Of a DNA stretch of 64,000 nucleotides, positions 10,488 through 18,324 are shown one piece after another. A model generated the notes under the pieces. It did no database searches, had not been told where the DNA came from, and saw only the letters and a program-made list of their open reading frames with translations. The DNA comes from Nocardia anaemiae NBRC 100462 (GTDB lineage: Bacteria; Actinomycetota; Actinomycetes; Mycobacteriales; Mycobacteriaceae), in contig NZ_BDAZ01000018.1 of NCBI RefSeq assembly GCF_001612725.1, forward strand, positions 62,001 through 126,000, given 5' to 3'. The stretch's first letter is position 1; the number at the start of each line of letters is the position of its first letter. The translations under genes were made by a program, and so were the position numbers.

Positions 10488-11134
10488 GTGAGCCGGGCGA
10501 GCTGATCGGCATCGGAATCCGCGCCCTGCGGCATATTCCAGCGACGAACCCGCCCGCGCTGCAATTCGATCACCGGCCGGGTGCCCGCGAGCAGTAGGAA
10601 CCACGCGCCGAGATAGGCGAAACCGGCCTGCACCGTATCGGTTCCGAACCAGGACACCGCGAAGACGATGGCGCCCAAACCGAATACCGTCAGCAGTCCG
10701 TAGACGTTGCGCACCTTGATCAGGACGGCGGCGAGCAGGGCGATCGCGGTCCAGAGCATGAGGGTGATCCGGTTGGCGCCGAGCAGCGCGGCGAAGCCGA
10801 GACCGAGCAGCGGTGGCGACGGATATCCCGCCATGGCGGTCAGGATCATGCCGAGGCCGTAGGGTTTTCCGCTCGATACGGTCAGGCCGGAGGTGTCGGA
10901 GTGCAGTGTGATGCTGTTGAGCCTGCGGCCGGTGAGCAGCGCGGTGAGCGCATGTCCGCCCTCGTGCGCGATGGTGACCACATTGCGGGTGATCCGCCAC
11001 AGCGGGCTGTATCCGATCAGAATCAGGGCCGCGGCTGCGGTTGCGACGACCAACCACCATGGTGGCGCGGCCTGGGTTGTGGTGAGCCGGTCGGCGATGG
11101 AGGCGCCGCGCTCGACGAATTCCGCTGTTTGCAC
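10334..11134 (-). CDS. M50-type membrane metalloprotease
   Basis: A 266-residue polytopic membrane protein. The zinc motif HEGGH (HExxH) occurs in a membrane segment (VVTIAHEGGHALTALLTGRR), followed by several hydrophobic helices, matching the M50B-like peptidase family of actinobacteria. Members cut substrates within or near the membrane; the target here is unknown. The GTG start at 11134 has AAGGTG upstream. The C-terminus contains a real last helix (ALLWVFVFGAIAVAALVGGALLL) and a Cys-containing tail, encoded antisense to the PAP2 end. It is followed on the plus side by a Gfo/Idh gene in the same direction, separated by 51 bp. Confidence 0.75.
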   Translation of the reverse strand: MQTAEFVERGASIADRLTTTQAAPPWWLVVATAAAALILIGYSPLWRITRNVVTIAHEGGHALTALLTGRRLNSITLHSDTSGLTVSSGKPYGLGMILTAMAGYPSPPLLGLGFAALLGANRITLMLWTAIALLAAVLIKVRNVYGLLTVFGLGAIVFAVSWFGTDTVQAGFAYLGAWFLLLAGTRPVIELQRGRVRRWNMPQGADSDADQLARLTHIPALLWVFVFGAIAVAALVGGALLLSEAAGVCIPNVSGAECTTPALPTR

Positions 11135-11185
11135 CGCCGCACCTTATCCGGCCGCGGCGAGCTTCGCCGAGTCGTCGCGAGCCGG

Positions 11186-12235
11186 TCAGATGGTGACGAG
11201 CTCGCCGAGATCCGCCGATTTGCGGGCCGCGTCGAGCAATCGCAAGGTCGTGACGGCGTCGCGTGGGTCGACCGGAACGGGTGCGCCGTCGAGGAGGGCG
11301 GCGGCCGTCGCGTCATAGAACGCGGGGTAGTCGCCCGCGATCGTGGGAACCGGTTCGAGGCCGGGTTCCGCGCCCAATACACCCCACCGTTCGGGTTCGA
11401 CTGTGCCCCAAGGGCCATCACCCGGACGCCGACCCGACCGCAGTGCCTCCTCCTGCGGATCCAATCCGTAAGTGAGGTAAGCGGCTTCGGAACCGAGCAC
11501 TCGGAAACGTGGTCCCAGCTGTGGCGTTACCGCGCTCATCCAGAGGTGTGATCGCACGCCGGAGGTGTGGGTGAGTGCGACGAAGGCGTCGTCATCGGTC
11601 TGGATATTCGACCGTCGCCGGTCCAGCTCGCCGTACACCGTGCGCACCGGGCCGAACAGCGTCACCGCCTGATCGATCAGGTGACTGCCCAGGTCGAACA
11701 GCAGTCCGGCACCCTCTTCGGCGGAACCGACCTCGCGCCAGCCACCCTTGGGCACCGGCCGCCACCGCTCGAACCGGGACTCGAAACGGCGCACCGCACC
11801 GAGCCGCCCCTGCGCGATCAGTTTCCGCACGGTCAGGAAATCACCGTCCCAGCGCCTATTCTGGAATACCGACAGCACCAGCCCGGCGCGCTCGGCTCGC
11901 GCGATCAAATCCTCGCCTTCGGCGACAGTCACCGCGAACGGCTTGTCGACGACTACCGACAGCCCGGCGTCCAGCGCCTGTCGCGCCAGCAGCGCATGTG
12001 TTTGGTTCGGCGTCGCGATGACCACCAGATCGAGGCCCGCGATATCGGCGAACAATTCCTCCGCACTCGCCAGCACCCGCACCCCGGGATGCTCGCGCCG
12101 CGCCTGCTCGGCCCGCTCCGATGACCGCGTGACCACCGTCGCCACCCGCATCCTCGGCTGCGCAGCGATCAGCGGCGCGTGGAATACCGATCCAGCTAAT
12201 CCGTACCCGACAATGGCGACCTGCAAGCTGCTCAT
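11186..12235 (-). CDS. Gfo/Idh/MocA-family NAD(P)-dependent oxidoreductase
   Basis: A 349-residue cytosolic dehydrogenase. The Rossmann motif is VAIVGYGLAGSVFH (residues 6-19), then the ATPNQTHALLARQAL block and the catalytic-lysine motif VVDKPFAVT (EKP in most members). The C-terminal alpha/beta domain includes LFDLGSHLIDQAVTLFG with its conserved His. The family oxidises or reduces sugars, inositols and related polyols; no adjacent gene indicates the substrate. It is transcribed toward the M50 peptidase, so a loose two-gene unit is possible, and is divergent from the MarR/SRPBCC operon. Confidence 0.88.
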   Translation of the reverse strand: MSSLQVAIVGYGLAGSVFHAPLIAAQPRMRVATVVTRSSERAEQARREHPGVRVLASAEELFADIAGLDLVVIATPNQTHALLARQALDAGLSVVVDKPFAVTVAEGEDLIARAERAGLVLSVFQNRRWDGDFLTVRKLIAQGRLGAVRRFESRFERWRPVPKGGWREVGSAEEGAGLLFDLGSHLIDQAVTLFGPVRTVYGELDRRRSNIQTDDDAFVALTHTSGVRSHLWMSAVTPQLGPRFRVLGSEAAYLTYGLDPQEEALRSGRRPGDGPWGTVEPERWGVLGAEPGLEPVPTIAGDYPAFYDATAAALLDGAPVPVDPRDAVTTLRLLDAARKSADLGELVTI

Positions 12236-12345
12236 CGCTCCGACGCTACCGGTGAGCCGGGCGCGGGAGGTCTTTCTCGACCGGGATCCGATGACGCGAA
12301 TCGTTTGCGGATGACGCCCCGCGGCCGACCGGGGGCAGCCACCTG

Positions 12346-12389
12346 TTGACTTGTTGTTGCGACAACAGATATCGTTGTCGCAACAACAA
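12346..12389 (+). promoter_or_regulatory. Promoter with MarR operator (16-bp perfect inverted repeat)
   Basis: TTGTTGTTGCGACAAC (12351-12366) and its exact complement GTTGTCGCAACAACAA (12374-12389) are separated by AGATATC. A -35-like TTGACT starts at 12346, and a -10-like TATCGT (12370-12375) lies in the dyad centre, so a bound regulator would block RNA polymerase. The SRPBCC-marR pair starts 26 bp downstream; MarR proteins typically autoregulate this way. Confidence 0.8.
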
Positions 12390-12414
12390 CCCGTAGCAAT
12401 CAGGGAGTGTTCCG

Positions 12415-12849
12415 ATGTACGTGATTTACGAAGAAGCCGTTATCGCCGGTGAGATCGAGGAGATCTGGCAGGCCGCCACCGATGTGGCCAACTGGCCGTC
12501 GTGGGATCCGCACGAGGAGAAGGCTCGGATCGACGGACCGTTCGCGCCGGGAACCGCCGGATGGGTGAAACCCAAAGGCGCGCCGGCGGGTCCGTTCACC
12601 ATCACCGCCGTCGAGTCGGGACGTTCGTGGACCAGTGAGGCCGGGATTCCGTTCGGCAAGATCCGTGGCCATTACACCTATGAACCGCTCGGCGACGGAA
12701 CCGTGCGTGTCGCGAAGCGGATGGAGGTACACGGCCCGTTCCGGCCGATCTTCCGCCTGATCTGGGAGCGCGGCATTCGCACCGATATGCAGCTGACCAT
12801 CGCGGCGCTGGAACTCGAAGCGCGACGGCTGGGAGCCGAACGTGGCTGA
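12415..12849 (+). CDS. SRPBCC-family small-ligand-binding protein
   Basis: A 144-residue START/Bet v1-like helix-grip protein (polyketide cyclase/dehydrase-type PF10604). The N-terminus (VIYEEAVIAGEIEEIWQAAT) and WPSWDPHEEKARIDGPFAPG are typical; the fold forms a hydrophobic pocket, and many members have no known catalysis. GGGAG lies upstream of the ATG. It overlaps the downstream MarR gene by 8 bp, so the two are co-translated and both are probably controlled by the dyad just upstream. It may bind or modify the ligand sensed by that regulator; this is inference. Confidence 0.82.
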   Translation: MYVIYEEAVIAGEIEEIWQAATDVANWPSWDPHEEKARIDGPFAPGTAGWVKPKGAPAGPFTITAVESGRSWTSEAGIPFGKIRGHYTYEPLGDGTVRVAKRMEVHGPFRPIFRLIWERGIRTDMQLTIAALELEARRLGAERG

Positions 12850-13279
12850 ACCGCAAGGCCCGCTGATGAGTCCGGGCTTCTGGCTGCATCACGCGGCGTT
12901 GGAATGGCGCGCCACCGTCGAGCGCAACCTGCGCCCCCTCGGTCTCACCCTCACCCAATTCAATCTGCTCGCCTCGGCGGGCTGGCTCGGCAGGCAGGGT
13001 GAACCACCGACTCAACAACAGGTGGTCGATATGGCGGGCGCCGACCGCATGATGGGCTCCCGCGTAATCCGAGTCCTGGAAGACCGCGCCCTCCTCGCTC
13101 GCCGCCCGGACCCCCACGACGCCCGCATCCTCCGCATCGAAGTGAGCCCCGAGGGCCGCACCCTCGCCCGCCGCGCCATCCGCATCGTCGTGGACACCGA
13201 CGAACAAATCTTCGGACCCGACAGCGAAGCCCTCCGCGATCGCCTCAAATCCATTGCAGCGCAACGTATTGGTAATTGA
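12842..13279 (+). CDS. MarR-family transcriptional regulator
   Basis: A 145-residue winged-helix regulator starting at GTG. The MarR core reads PLGLTLTQFNLLASAGWLG, then recognition segment QQQVVDMAGADRMMGSRVIRVLE and wing RRPDPHDARILRIEVSPEGR. It probably acts as a dimer on the 16-bp inverted repeat upstream of the operon, repressing itself and the SRPBCC protein. The ligand is unknown. It is the second gene of a two-gene operon with an 8-bp overlap. Confidence 0.87.
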   Translation: MAEPQGPLMSPGFWLHHAALEWRATVERNLRPLGLTLTQFNLLASAGWLGRQGEPPTQQQVVDMAGADRMMGSRVIRVLEDRALLARRPDPHDARILRIEVSPEGRTLARRAIRIVVDTDEQIFGPDSEALRDRLKSIAAQRIGN

Positions 13280-13430
13280 CCGACCGGGTGCTGGAGGCTC
13301 AGCGAATCCGATGCCGATGCCGATGTGTGTTTCTCGGAGTTTGCTGATGTACCGCCGCGGCCAGCGCGTAGCATCTTGGATGCAACGAATCCCGGTTTGC
13401 TGGGCGGGTGCCCGGCGGAGAGGAGATTTC

Positions 13431-14165
13431 GTGAAAGTCTCGGTCATCGGCACCGGCCTCATCGGCTCTCAGGTGGTGCGCGAACTTACTGCGGCCGGAC
13501 ACGATGCCGCCGGGCATTCCCGCTCGACCGGCATCGACCTGATCACGGGCGACGGGCTCGACGAGGCACTGCGCGACGCCGAGGTCGTGGTGGACGTGGC
13601 CAACTCACCGACTTTCGACGAGGCCTCCGCCGATTTCTTCCGGACTTCGGTGCCAAACCTGTTGGCCGCGGCGCAGGCGGCGGGCGTCGGGCACATCGTG
13701 ACACTGTCGATCGTCGGCGTCGATCAAGTGCCCGGACTCGTCTACTACCAGGCCAAGACGCTGCAGGAAGACCTGGTCAGGGCCGGGCCGATCCCGTACT
13801 CGATCGTGCACGCAACCCAGTTCATGGAGTTCGTCGTGGCAGCACTGGAGTGGACCACAGACGGTGATGCCGTGCGTTTGCCGAGCACCGCTATCCAGCC
13901 CGTCAGCTCCGCCGAGGTCGCCGCCACCGTGGCCGAGGTCGCCGTCGGCCCGCCACTGCACGGTATTCGCGCCATCGCGGGTCCGGAGATCTACGCCCTC
14001 GACGACCTGGGCCGCGTCGTTCTGGCGGCCAAAGGGGACCGCCGCCGCGTCGTAACCGACGAGACCGCCGGCCTCTTCGCCGCGGTCAAGGGCAATGCGC
14101 TCATCCCGCCCGAAGGCACCCGCCTGGGCACCACCCACTTTCGCGACTGGCTGCGGTCGCGCTGA
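13431..14165 (+). CDS. NmrA-like / atypical SDR NAD(P)-binding protein
   Basis: About 244 residues from the GTG at 13431, with AGGAG five bases upstream. It begins directly with a Rossmann motif (VKVSVIGTGLIGSQVVREL), unusual in being GxGxxG rather than the GATGxxG of most atypical SDRs. LLAAAQAAGVGHIVTLSIVGVD and YYQAKTLQEDLV match the NmrA/SDR-a5 type, which bind NAD(P) and act as redox sensors or reductases. The open frame upstream to 13254 has low-complexity Met/Pro text and is unlikely to be translated. It stands between the MarR operon and a broken SDR fragment. Confidence 0.8.
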   Translation: MKVSVIGTGLIGSQVVRELTAAGHDAAGHSRSTGIDLITGDGLDEALRDAEVVVDVANSPTFDEASADFFRTSVPNLLAAAQAAGVGHIVTLSIVGVDQVPGLVYYQAKTLQEDLVRAGPIPYSIVHATQFMEFVVAALEWTTDGDAVRLPSTAIQPVSSAEVAATVAEVAVGPPLHGIRAIAGPEIYALDDLGRVVLAAKGDRRRVVTDETAGLFAAVKGNALIPPEGTRLGTTHFRDWLRSR

Positions 14166-14199
14166 GAACAGTGGGAGACAGCACGACGAACCGTCGCCC

Positions 14200-14335
14200 G
14201 GGACGGCAGGGTCGCCCTTATCACCGGCGCGAGCAGAGGCATCGGCGCGGCCGTTGCCCGGTTGCTGGATCGCGGGGCATGCGGGTGGTGGTCGACTGCC
14301 GCAGCAGCCGCGAACGCAGCCAGCAGCGCTCAGCG
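14200..14335 (+). pseudogene. Frameshifted, truncated SDR remnant
   Basis: One frame reads GRVALITGASRGIGAAVARL followed by LDRG, the classical SDR cofactor motif. At about 14273 the reading must shift by two bases to continue as MRVVVDCRSSRERSQ, the expected next strand of an SDR. Nothing SDR-like follows and there is no intact start. The fragment lies between an NmrA-like gene and the 3' end of a convergent membrane gene, so it is best read as a decayed N-terminal piece. Confidence 0.7.
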
Positions 14336-14349
14336 GTACCGACTGAGGA

Positions 14350-14889
14350 TTACGCGTGGTTGGTGGTGTTCCAGAAGCCGATCCACAGCGCACCCCACCA
14401 GCAGGCCTGAGAGATGACGAGCGTGAGCGCACCACGGGCGATCAACGGTCGGTCGAGGATGCCGCCGCGGGCCGCGACTCGATCGGTGAAGGCGGATGCT
14501 TGTAGGCCGTTCAGGGTCAGGGCGAGGACCAGCGCCATTTTGGTCTGGGTGGTGTGGTTGGCGATATTCGGTTCGAGGAGTACGCCGCTGGCCACCAAGC
14601 CGATGACGCCCAGCCAGATGGGCAGTTGCAGGCGATCGGCGACGGTCAGCATTTCGCGCAGGGATGTGCGGCGTAGAACCCAGGCTATGGCGAAATAGTC
14701 CACCACCAGCACCGCGCCGAAACCCAGCACCAGCGAGGCCAAGTGGATAAGCAAGGCCGCGTGATGCAGCGCCGGTGCGCAGTGCAATCGGGTCGACAAC
14801 CAGATCGCCGTGGCGAGCGCGGCGCAGGTGGCCACGGTCCGAATCGCGAAACCGCGCCGAGTTCGCGTCCCACCCATCAGCGCCGTCAT
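14350..14889 (-). CDS. Polytopic membrane protein, unknown, probably iron-regulated
   Basis: A 179-residue protein with about five hydrophobic segments (for example AALLIHLASLVLGFGAVLVVDYF and LPIWLGVIGLVASGVLLEP). Conserved-looking His residues in helices (LHHAALLIH) and a WGALWIGFWN end recall small haem- or metal-binding membrane proteins, but I do not recognise a named family. An IdeR/DtxR-type box lies 66 bp upstream, so iron-replete repression is likely. The plus-strand remnant of an SDR ends just beyond its stop. Confidence 0.65.
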   Translation of the reverse strand: MTALMGGTRTRRGFAIRTVATCAALATAIWLSTRLHCAPALHHAALLIHLASLVLGFGAVLVVDYFAIAWVLRRTSLREMLTVADRLQLPIWLGVIGLVASGVLLEPNIANHTTQTKMALVLALTLNGLQASAFTDRVAARGGILDRPLIARGALTLVISQACWWGALWIGFWNTTNHA

Positions 14890-14954
14890 CGGTCCCGCTC
14901 CACATCACGGCCCTGCATCGTCGATCCTCACTCACACAACTCACCGAACCTGGT

Positions 14955-14973
14955 TAAGGTTAGGCACGCCTAA
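14955..14973. promoter_or_regulatory. IdeR/DtxR iron box
   Basis: TAAGGTTAGGCACGCCTAA matches 16 of 19 positions of the degenerate DtxR/IdeR consensus (TWAGGTWAGSCTWACCTWA). It lies upstream of the minus-strand membrane gene that starts at 14889 and downstream of the response regulator's stop, so only that membrane gene is a sensible target. Confidence 0.7.
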
Positions 14974-15013
14974 TGCTAGTGTCTCCGATTTCGGTCGAGA
15001 TCGACAGGGCGAT

Positions 15014-15688
15014 TCAGCGGCGCCGCGGTACGGCGGTGTACTCCTGTTCCGGGCGGCCGGTGGTGCCGTAGCGCAGACGCATCTGGACGGTGCCCGCGGC
15101 GACCAGGGTGGCGAGGTAGCGCTGGGCGGTCGCGCGGGAGATGCCGATGGCGGTGGCCACCTCGGCGGCGGACAGAGGTACGGTGGCCTCCAGGATCGTA
15201 TGCAGGACAAGGTCTTTGGTGGGGGAGGCGATGACGGTGGCCGCGGCGGGCGTCGAGGTCGGGCGCAGCGCTTGGAGTGCGGCCTCGATGGCAGCGTTAT
15301 CGATCTGGGGTGCGGCGAGAGTGCGGCGGTAGCGGGCATATCCGGCCAGGCGGGCTGCGAGCATGGTGTGTGGAAAGGGTTTCACCAAGTACGCGAGCGC
15401 TCCTGCCGCGAATGCGGATCGGACGGTGTCGCTTTCGGTGGCGGCGCTCAATACCATGGCGTCGCAGTGCAATTCGCGCACGAGATCGATGCCCGAACCG
15501 TCGGGCAGGTAGACATCGACCAGCGCAAGGTCGATCGCGTTGACGTCGTTGACTTCTCGCGCGCCAGCCAGGGTGTTCGCGGTACCCGCGACGGTGAAAC
15601 CGGCGATGGATTCGACGATTCCGGCGTGCAGATTGGCCACTCGGAAGTCGTCGTCCACCACCAGCACGGTCAGATCTGTTGCGGCCAT
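15014..15688 (-). CDS. CitB/DcuR-type response regulator
   Basis: A 224-residue two-component regulator. The receiver domain starts LTVLVVDDDFRVANLHAGIVE, with the phospho-acceptor Asp about residue 58 (LALVDVYLPDGSG) and the Lys in YLVKPFP. The C-terminal DNA-binding part (SAAEVATAIGISRATAQRYL) is the winged HTH found in CitB/DcuR/DpiA regulators. It overlaps the sensor kinase gene by 19 bp and is transcribed after it, so the pair is one operon. Its likely targets are the divergent ABC transporter genes; see the inverted repeat at 17408. Confidence 0.88.
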   Translation of the reverse strand: MAATDLTVLVVDDDFRVANLHAGIVESIAGFTVAGTANTLAGAREVNDVNAIDLALVDVYLPDGSGIDLVRELHCDAMVLSAATESDTVRSAFAAGALAYLVKPFPHTMLAARLAGYARYRRTLAAPQIDNAAIEAALQALRPTSTPAAATVIASPTKDLVLHTILEATVPLSAAEVATAIGISRATAQRYLATLVAAGTVQMRLRYGTTGRPEQEYTAVPRRR

Positions 15689-17370
15689 GGCATCTCGCTG
15701 TCTACCAGTACTCCGGGGATTCGGGCGATGAATTCGGCGCCGGTGAGCGGCGGCGCACCACCGCGCGCACTGGCGAGCCGGACATCGCCGCCGTGCGCAC
15801 GGGCGATCTGGCGGATCAGCGCGAGGCCGACGCCGCGCCCGCCCGGTACGCCGTGATCCTCGCGGGTGGAGGTGCCCTCGGTGAACAGGGTGTCGATCAT
15901 TTCGGGTGCGACACCGTCACCGCTGTCCGCGACAGTGATGTGCAGCGTCGAATCCTCCTGCACCAGTTCGACTTCCACCTGCTTGGTGGGATTGTCGGCG
16001 ATCCGGGCGGCCTCGATCGCATTGTCGAGCAGATTGCCGAGCACAGTCGTGACGTCGACGGGTTCGGCGAGATTGCCGTCCACCCAGGTATTCGGGCCGA
16101 GTACGAGTTCGACGCCGCTCTCGCGCGAATGCGCGGCCTTGGCCGCGAGGAAGGCCTGCAGATACGCGTCGTGGATCGCATCGATGCCCGGTGTTGCCGC
16201 GCCGAGTGGACCCGCGCCGATCAGCTCATCGATGACATGTGACGCCTCCTCCGTGCGTCCACCGTGCAGCAGGCCGCTGAGCAGATGCATCTTGTTGGAG
16301 AACTCGTGGCGCTGGGCGCGCAGCACGGTGCTCATCGATTGCACGGCGTCGAGTTGGCGGGTCAGCGCCTCGACATCGGTGCGATCGCGCACGGTGAGCA
16401 CGGCGCCGAGATCGCGTCCATCACGGGTGACCGGCCGGGCCGCGACCACCACGATATGCGAGCCGATGGTGGCCGGTGTCGGTTGTTCGTCGAGCGCACG
16501 GAAAACCTCCAGCACCCGCGGCGTCAAACCGATCTCGTCGACCGGCCTGCCGATCTCGGCGCTAATCCCGAGCAGCCGCCGCGCCTCGTCATTGACAAAC
16601 GTTGTGCGCCAAGCCGAATCGACGGCGAGCACGCCACGGCCGATACCGTGCAGCACCGCCGCCTGACCTTGGACGAGTTCGGCCAGTTCGGCGGGCTCGA
16701 GTCCGAGCGTCAACCCGCGCCATCGCCATGCCAGCAATGCCGAACCGGCGATGCCGATCAGTAGCGCCGCGGCGATGAACAGTGCCGCGGTGCGCAGATC
16801 GGAGAGCAATTGCCCGCGAATCGCGGTGGTCGAGATGCCGACACTCACCGCTCCGACGATGCGATCCGAATCAAGCGCCACCACAGGTACTTTCGCACGT
16901 ACCGATGGTCCGAGCGTGCCGCGCTCCTTGACGATCACCTCTCGGCCCGCCAGCGCCTCCGACGGATCCGTGCTCACATGTTCGGTCAGTCGTGCCTCGT
17001 CCGGATGCGCCAATCGGATTCCGGCATCGTCGGTGATCACCACGAACAGCGCGTCCGTGCGATCCGTCGTATCGATGGCGATCCGCTCCAGCGGCCCCAC
17101 GGTGAGCTGTGCCCGCAGCTCGGGGGTCACCGTGCCCGGCGCGTAGCGGGCGACCTCTTCGCGCACCACCGGCTCGGCCGCGATACTGCGCGCGATGGCC
17201 AGCGCGCGCTGGCCGTACTGATCGTTGAGCCGTTGGCCGCTGACGTAGCCGAATACCGCGAAGGCCGCGCCGAGGGTCACCGAGACGATCACGATCTGCA
17301 GCAGCAGCACCTGGGTGCGCAACCGGAAGTGTCCGGTCGCGCGCCGTTGTGCTCTGCCGTCGCTGGCCAT
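15670..17370 (-). CDS. CitA/DcuS-type sensor histidine kinase
   Basis: A 566-residue membrane sensor from the ATG at 17370. It has an N-terminal transmembrane helix (LLLQIVIVSVTLGAAFAVFGYV), an extracytoplasmic PAS/CACHE domain typical of citrate/C4-dicarboxylate sensors, a second helix (AALFIAAALLIGIAGSALL), a cytoplasmic PAS domain, the family phosphorylation motif LRAQRHEFSNKMHLLSGLL and an HATPase_c domain (NLLDNAIEAA, ADSGDGV, GRGVGLALI). In this family the ligand is usually a carboxylate. It is divergent from a NitT/TauT-type transporter, which it may control. A start at 17415 is possible but less likely. Confidence 0.88.
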   Translation of the reverse strand: MASDGRAQRRATGHFRLRTQVLLLQIVIVSVTLGAAFAVFGYVSGQRLNDQYGQRALAIARSIAAEPVVREEVARYAPGTVTPELRAQLTVGPLERIAIDTTDRTDALFVVITDDAGIRLAHPDEARLTEHVSTDPSEALAGREVIVKERGTLGPSVRAKVPVVALDSDRIVGAVSVGISTTAIRGQLLSDLRTAALFIAAALLIGIAGSALLAWRWRGLTLGLEPAELAELVQGQAAVLHGIGRGVLAVDSAWRTTFVNDEARRLLGISAEIGRPVDEIGLTPRVLEVFRALDEQPTPATIGSHIVVVAARPVTRDGRDLGAVLTVRDRTDVEALTRQLDAVQSMSTVLRAQRHEFSNKMHLLSGLLHGGRTEEASHVIDELIGAGPLGAATPGIDAIHDAYLQAFLAAKAAHSRESGVELVLGPNTWVDGNLAEPVDVTTVLGNLLDNAIEAARIADNPTKQVEVELVQEDSTLHITVADSGDGVAPEMIDTLFTEGTSTREDHGVPGGRGVGLALIRQIARAHGGDVRLASARGGAPPLTGAEFIARIPGVLVDSEMPWPQQI

Positions 17371-17407
17371 TTCCGCAGCATAAACCACGCAGACGGGCGT
17401 GAGCAGA

Positions 17408-17453
17408 ATGCGCACAACCTTCGAATCGCCTCGTTTGCGCCGGTTGTGCGCAT
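17408..17453. promoter_or_regulatory. 12-bp perfect inverted repeat in the divergent promoter region
   Basis: ATGCGCACAACC (17408-17419) and GGTTGTGCGCAT (17442-17453) are exact complements separated by 22 bp, giving 34 bp centre to centre, close to three helical turns. The site lies 38 bp upstream of the sensor kinase start and 65 bp upstream of the ABC ATPase start. This is the position expected for the response regulator encoded in the same locus. Confidence 0.65.
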
Positions 17454-17517
17454 AAGCCTCGAAGTGTGACCCGGCACACGTAGGTTCGCTCTACCTGATC
17501 CGCTAGGAGCAAGAAAA

Positions 17518-18324
17518 ATGACCGAACCACTCATCGAGCTGCGGAGCGCGACGAAGCGCTTCCCCGGCACCGGCGGCGGAATCCACACCGCCGTCCGCAA
17601 TCTCGACCTCGCGGTGCAACCCGGCGAATTCGTCGCCGTGGTCGGCCCGACGGGTTGCGGAAAGTCGACGACGCTGTCGTTGGTCTCCGGGCTGGAACCG
17701 GCCTCGGCCGGGCGGACGCTGGTGCGCGGCAAGGATGTCAACGGCATCCCGGACGGCATCGGCTACATGTTCCAGCAGGACGCGGTGCTGCCGTGGAAGA
17801 GCGTGATCGATAACGTCGCCCTCGGCCCGCGCCTGCGTGGCAAGTCCAAGGCCGAAGCACGCGAACAGGCCCGCGGCTGGGTGCGCAAGGTCGGTCTCGC
17901 CGGATTCGAAAGCTACTACCCGCATCAGCTCTCCGGCGGTATGCGCAAGCGCGTCGCACTGGCGCAGACCCTGGTCAACGATCCCGAGATCCTGCTGATG
18001 GACGAGCCGTTCAGCGCGCTGGACGTGCAGACCAGGCAGCTCATGCAGGACGAACTGCTGCGCGTATGGGCGGGCACCGGCGCGGCCGTCATCTTCGTGA
18101 CCCACGATCTGGAGGAGGCCATCGTGCTCGCCGACCGGGTCGTCGTCATGACCGCCAGCCCGGCCACGGTCTGCGGCAACTTCCCGGTCTCGCTGGATCG
18201 TCCGCGCGATGTCGAGGAGGTCCGGCTCACCAACGAGTTCCGGGATATCTACAAGGAAATTTGGGAAACGCTGCGCGATCAGGTCGAGGCAGCCCGAGGC
18301 AAGGGAGCCTCCCGTGTCGCATAA
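17518..18324 (+). CDS. ABC transporter ATPase, NitT/TauT type
   Basis: A 268-residue ATPase energising import. Walker A GPTGCGKST, Q-loop FQQDAVLPWK, signature LSGGMRKRV, Walker B ILLMDEPFSALD and the H-loop VTHDLEEA are all present. The closest subfamily is that of nitrate, taurine and sulfonate importers (NrtD/TauB/SsuB). TAGGAG precedes the ATG. It is the first gene of a three-gene operon (ATPase, permease, binding protein) and overlaps the permease by 11 bp. Confidence 0.93.
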   Translation: MTEPLIELRSATKRFPGTGGGIHTAVRNLDLAVQPGEFVAVVGPTGCGKSTTLSLVSGLEPASAGRTLVRGKDVNGIPDGIGYMFQQDAVLPWKSVIDNVALGPRLRGKSKAEAREQARGWVRKVGLAGFESYYPHQLSGGMRKRVALAQTLVNDPEILLMDEPFSALDVQTRQLMQDELLRVWAGTGAAVIFVTHDLEEAIVLADRVVVMTASPATVCGNFPVSLDRPRDVEEVRLTNEFRDIYKEIWETLRDQVEAARGKGASRVA

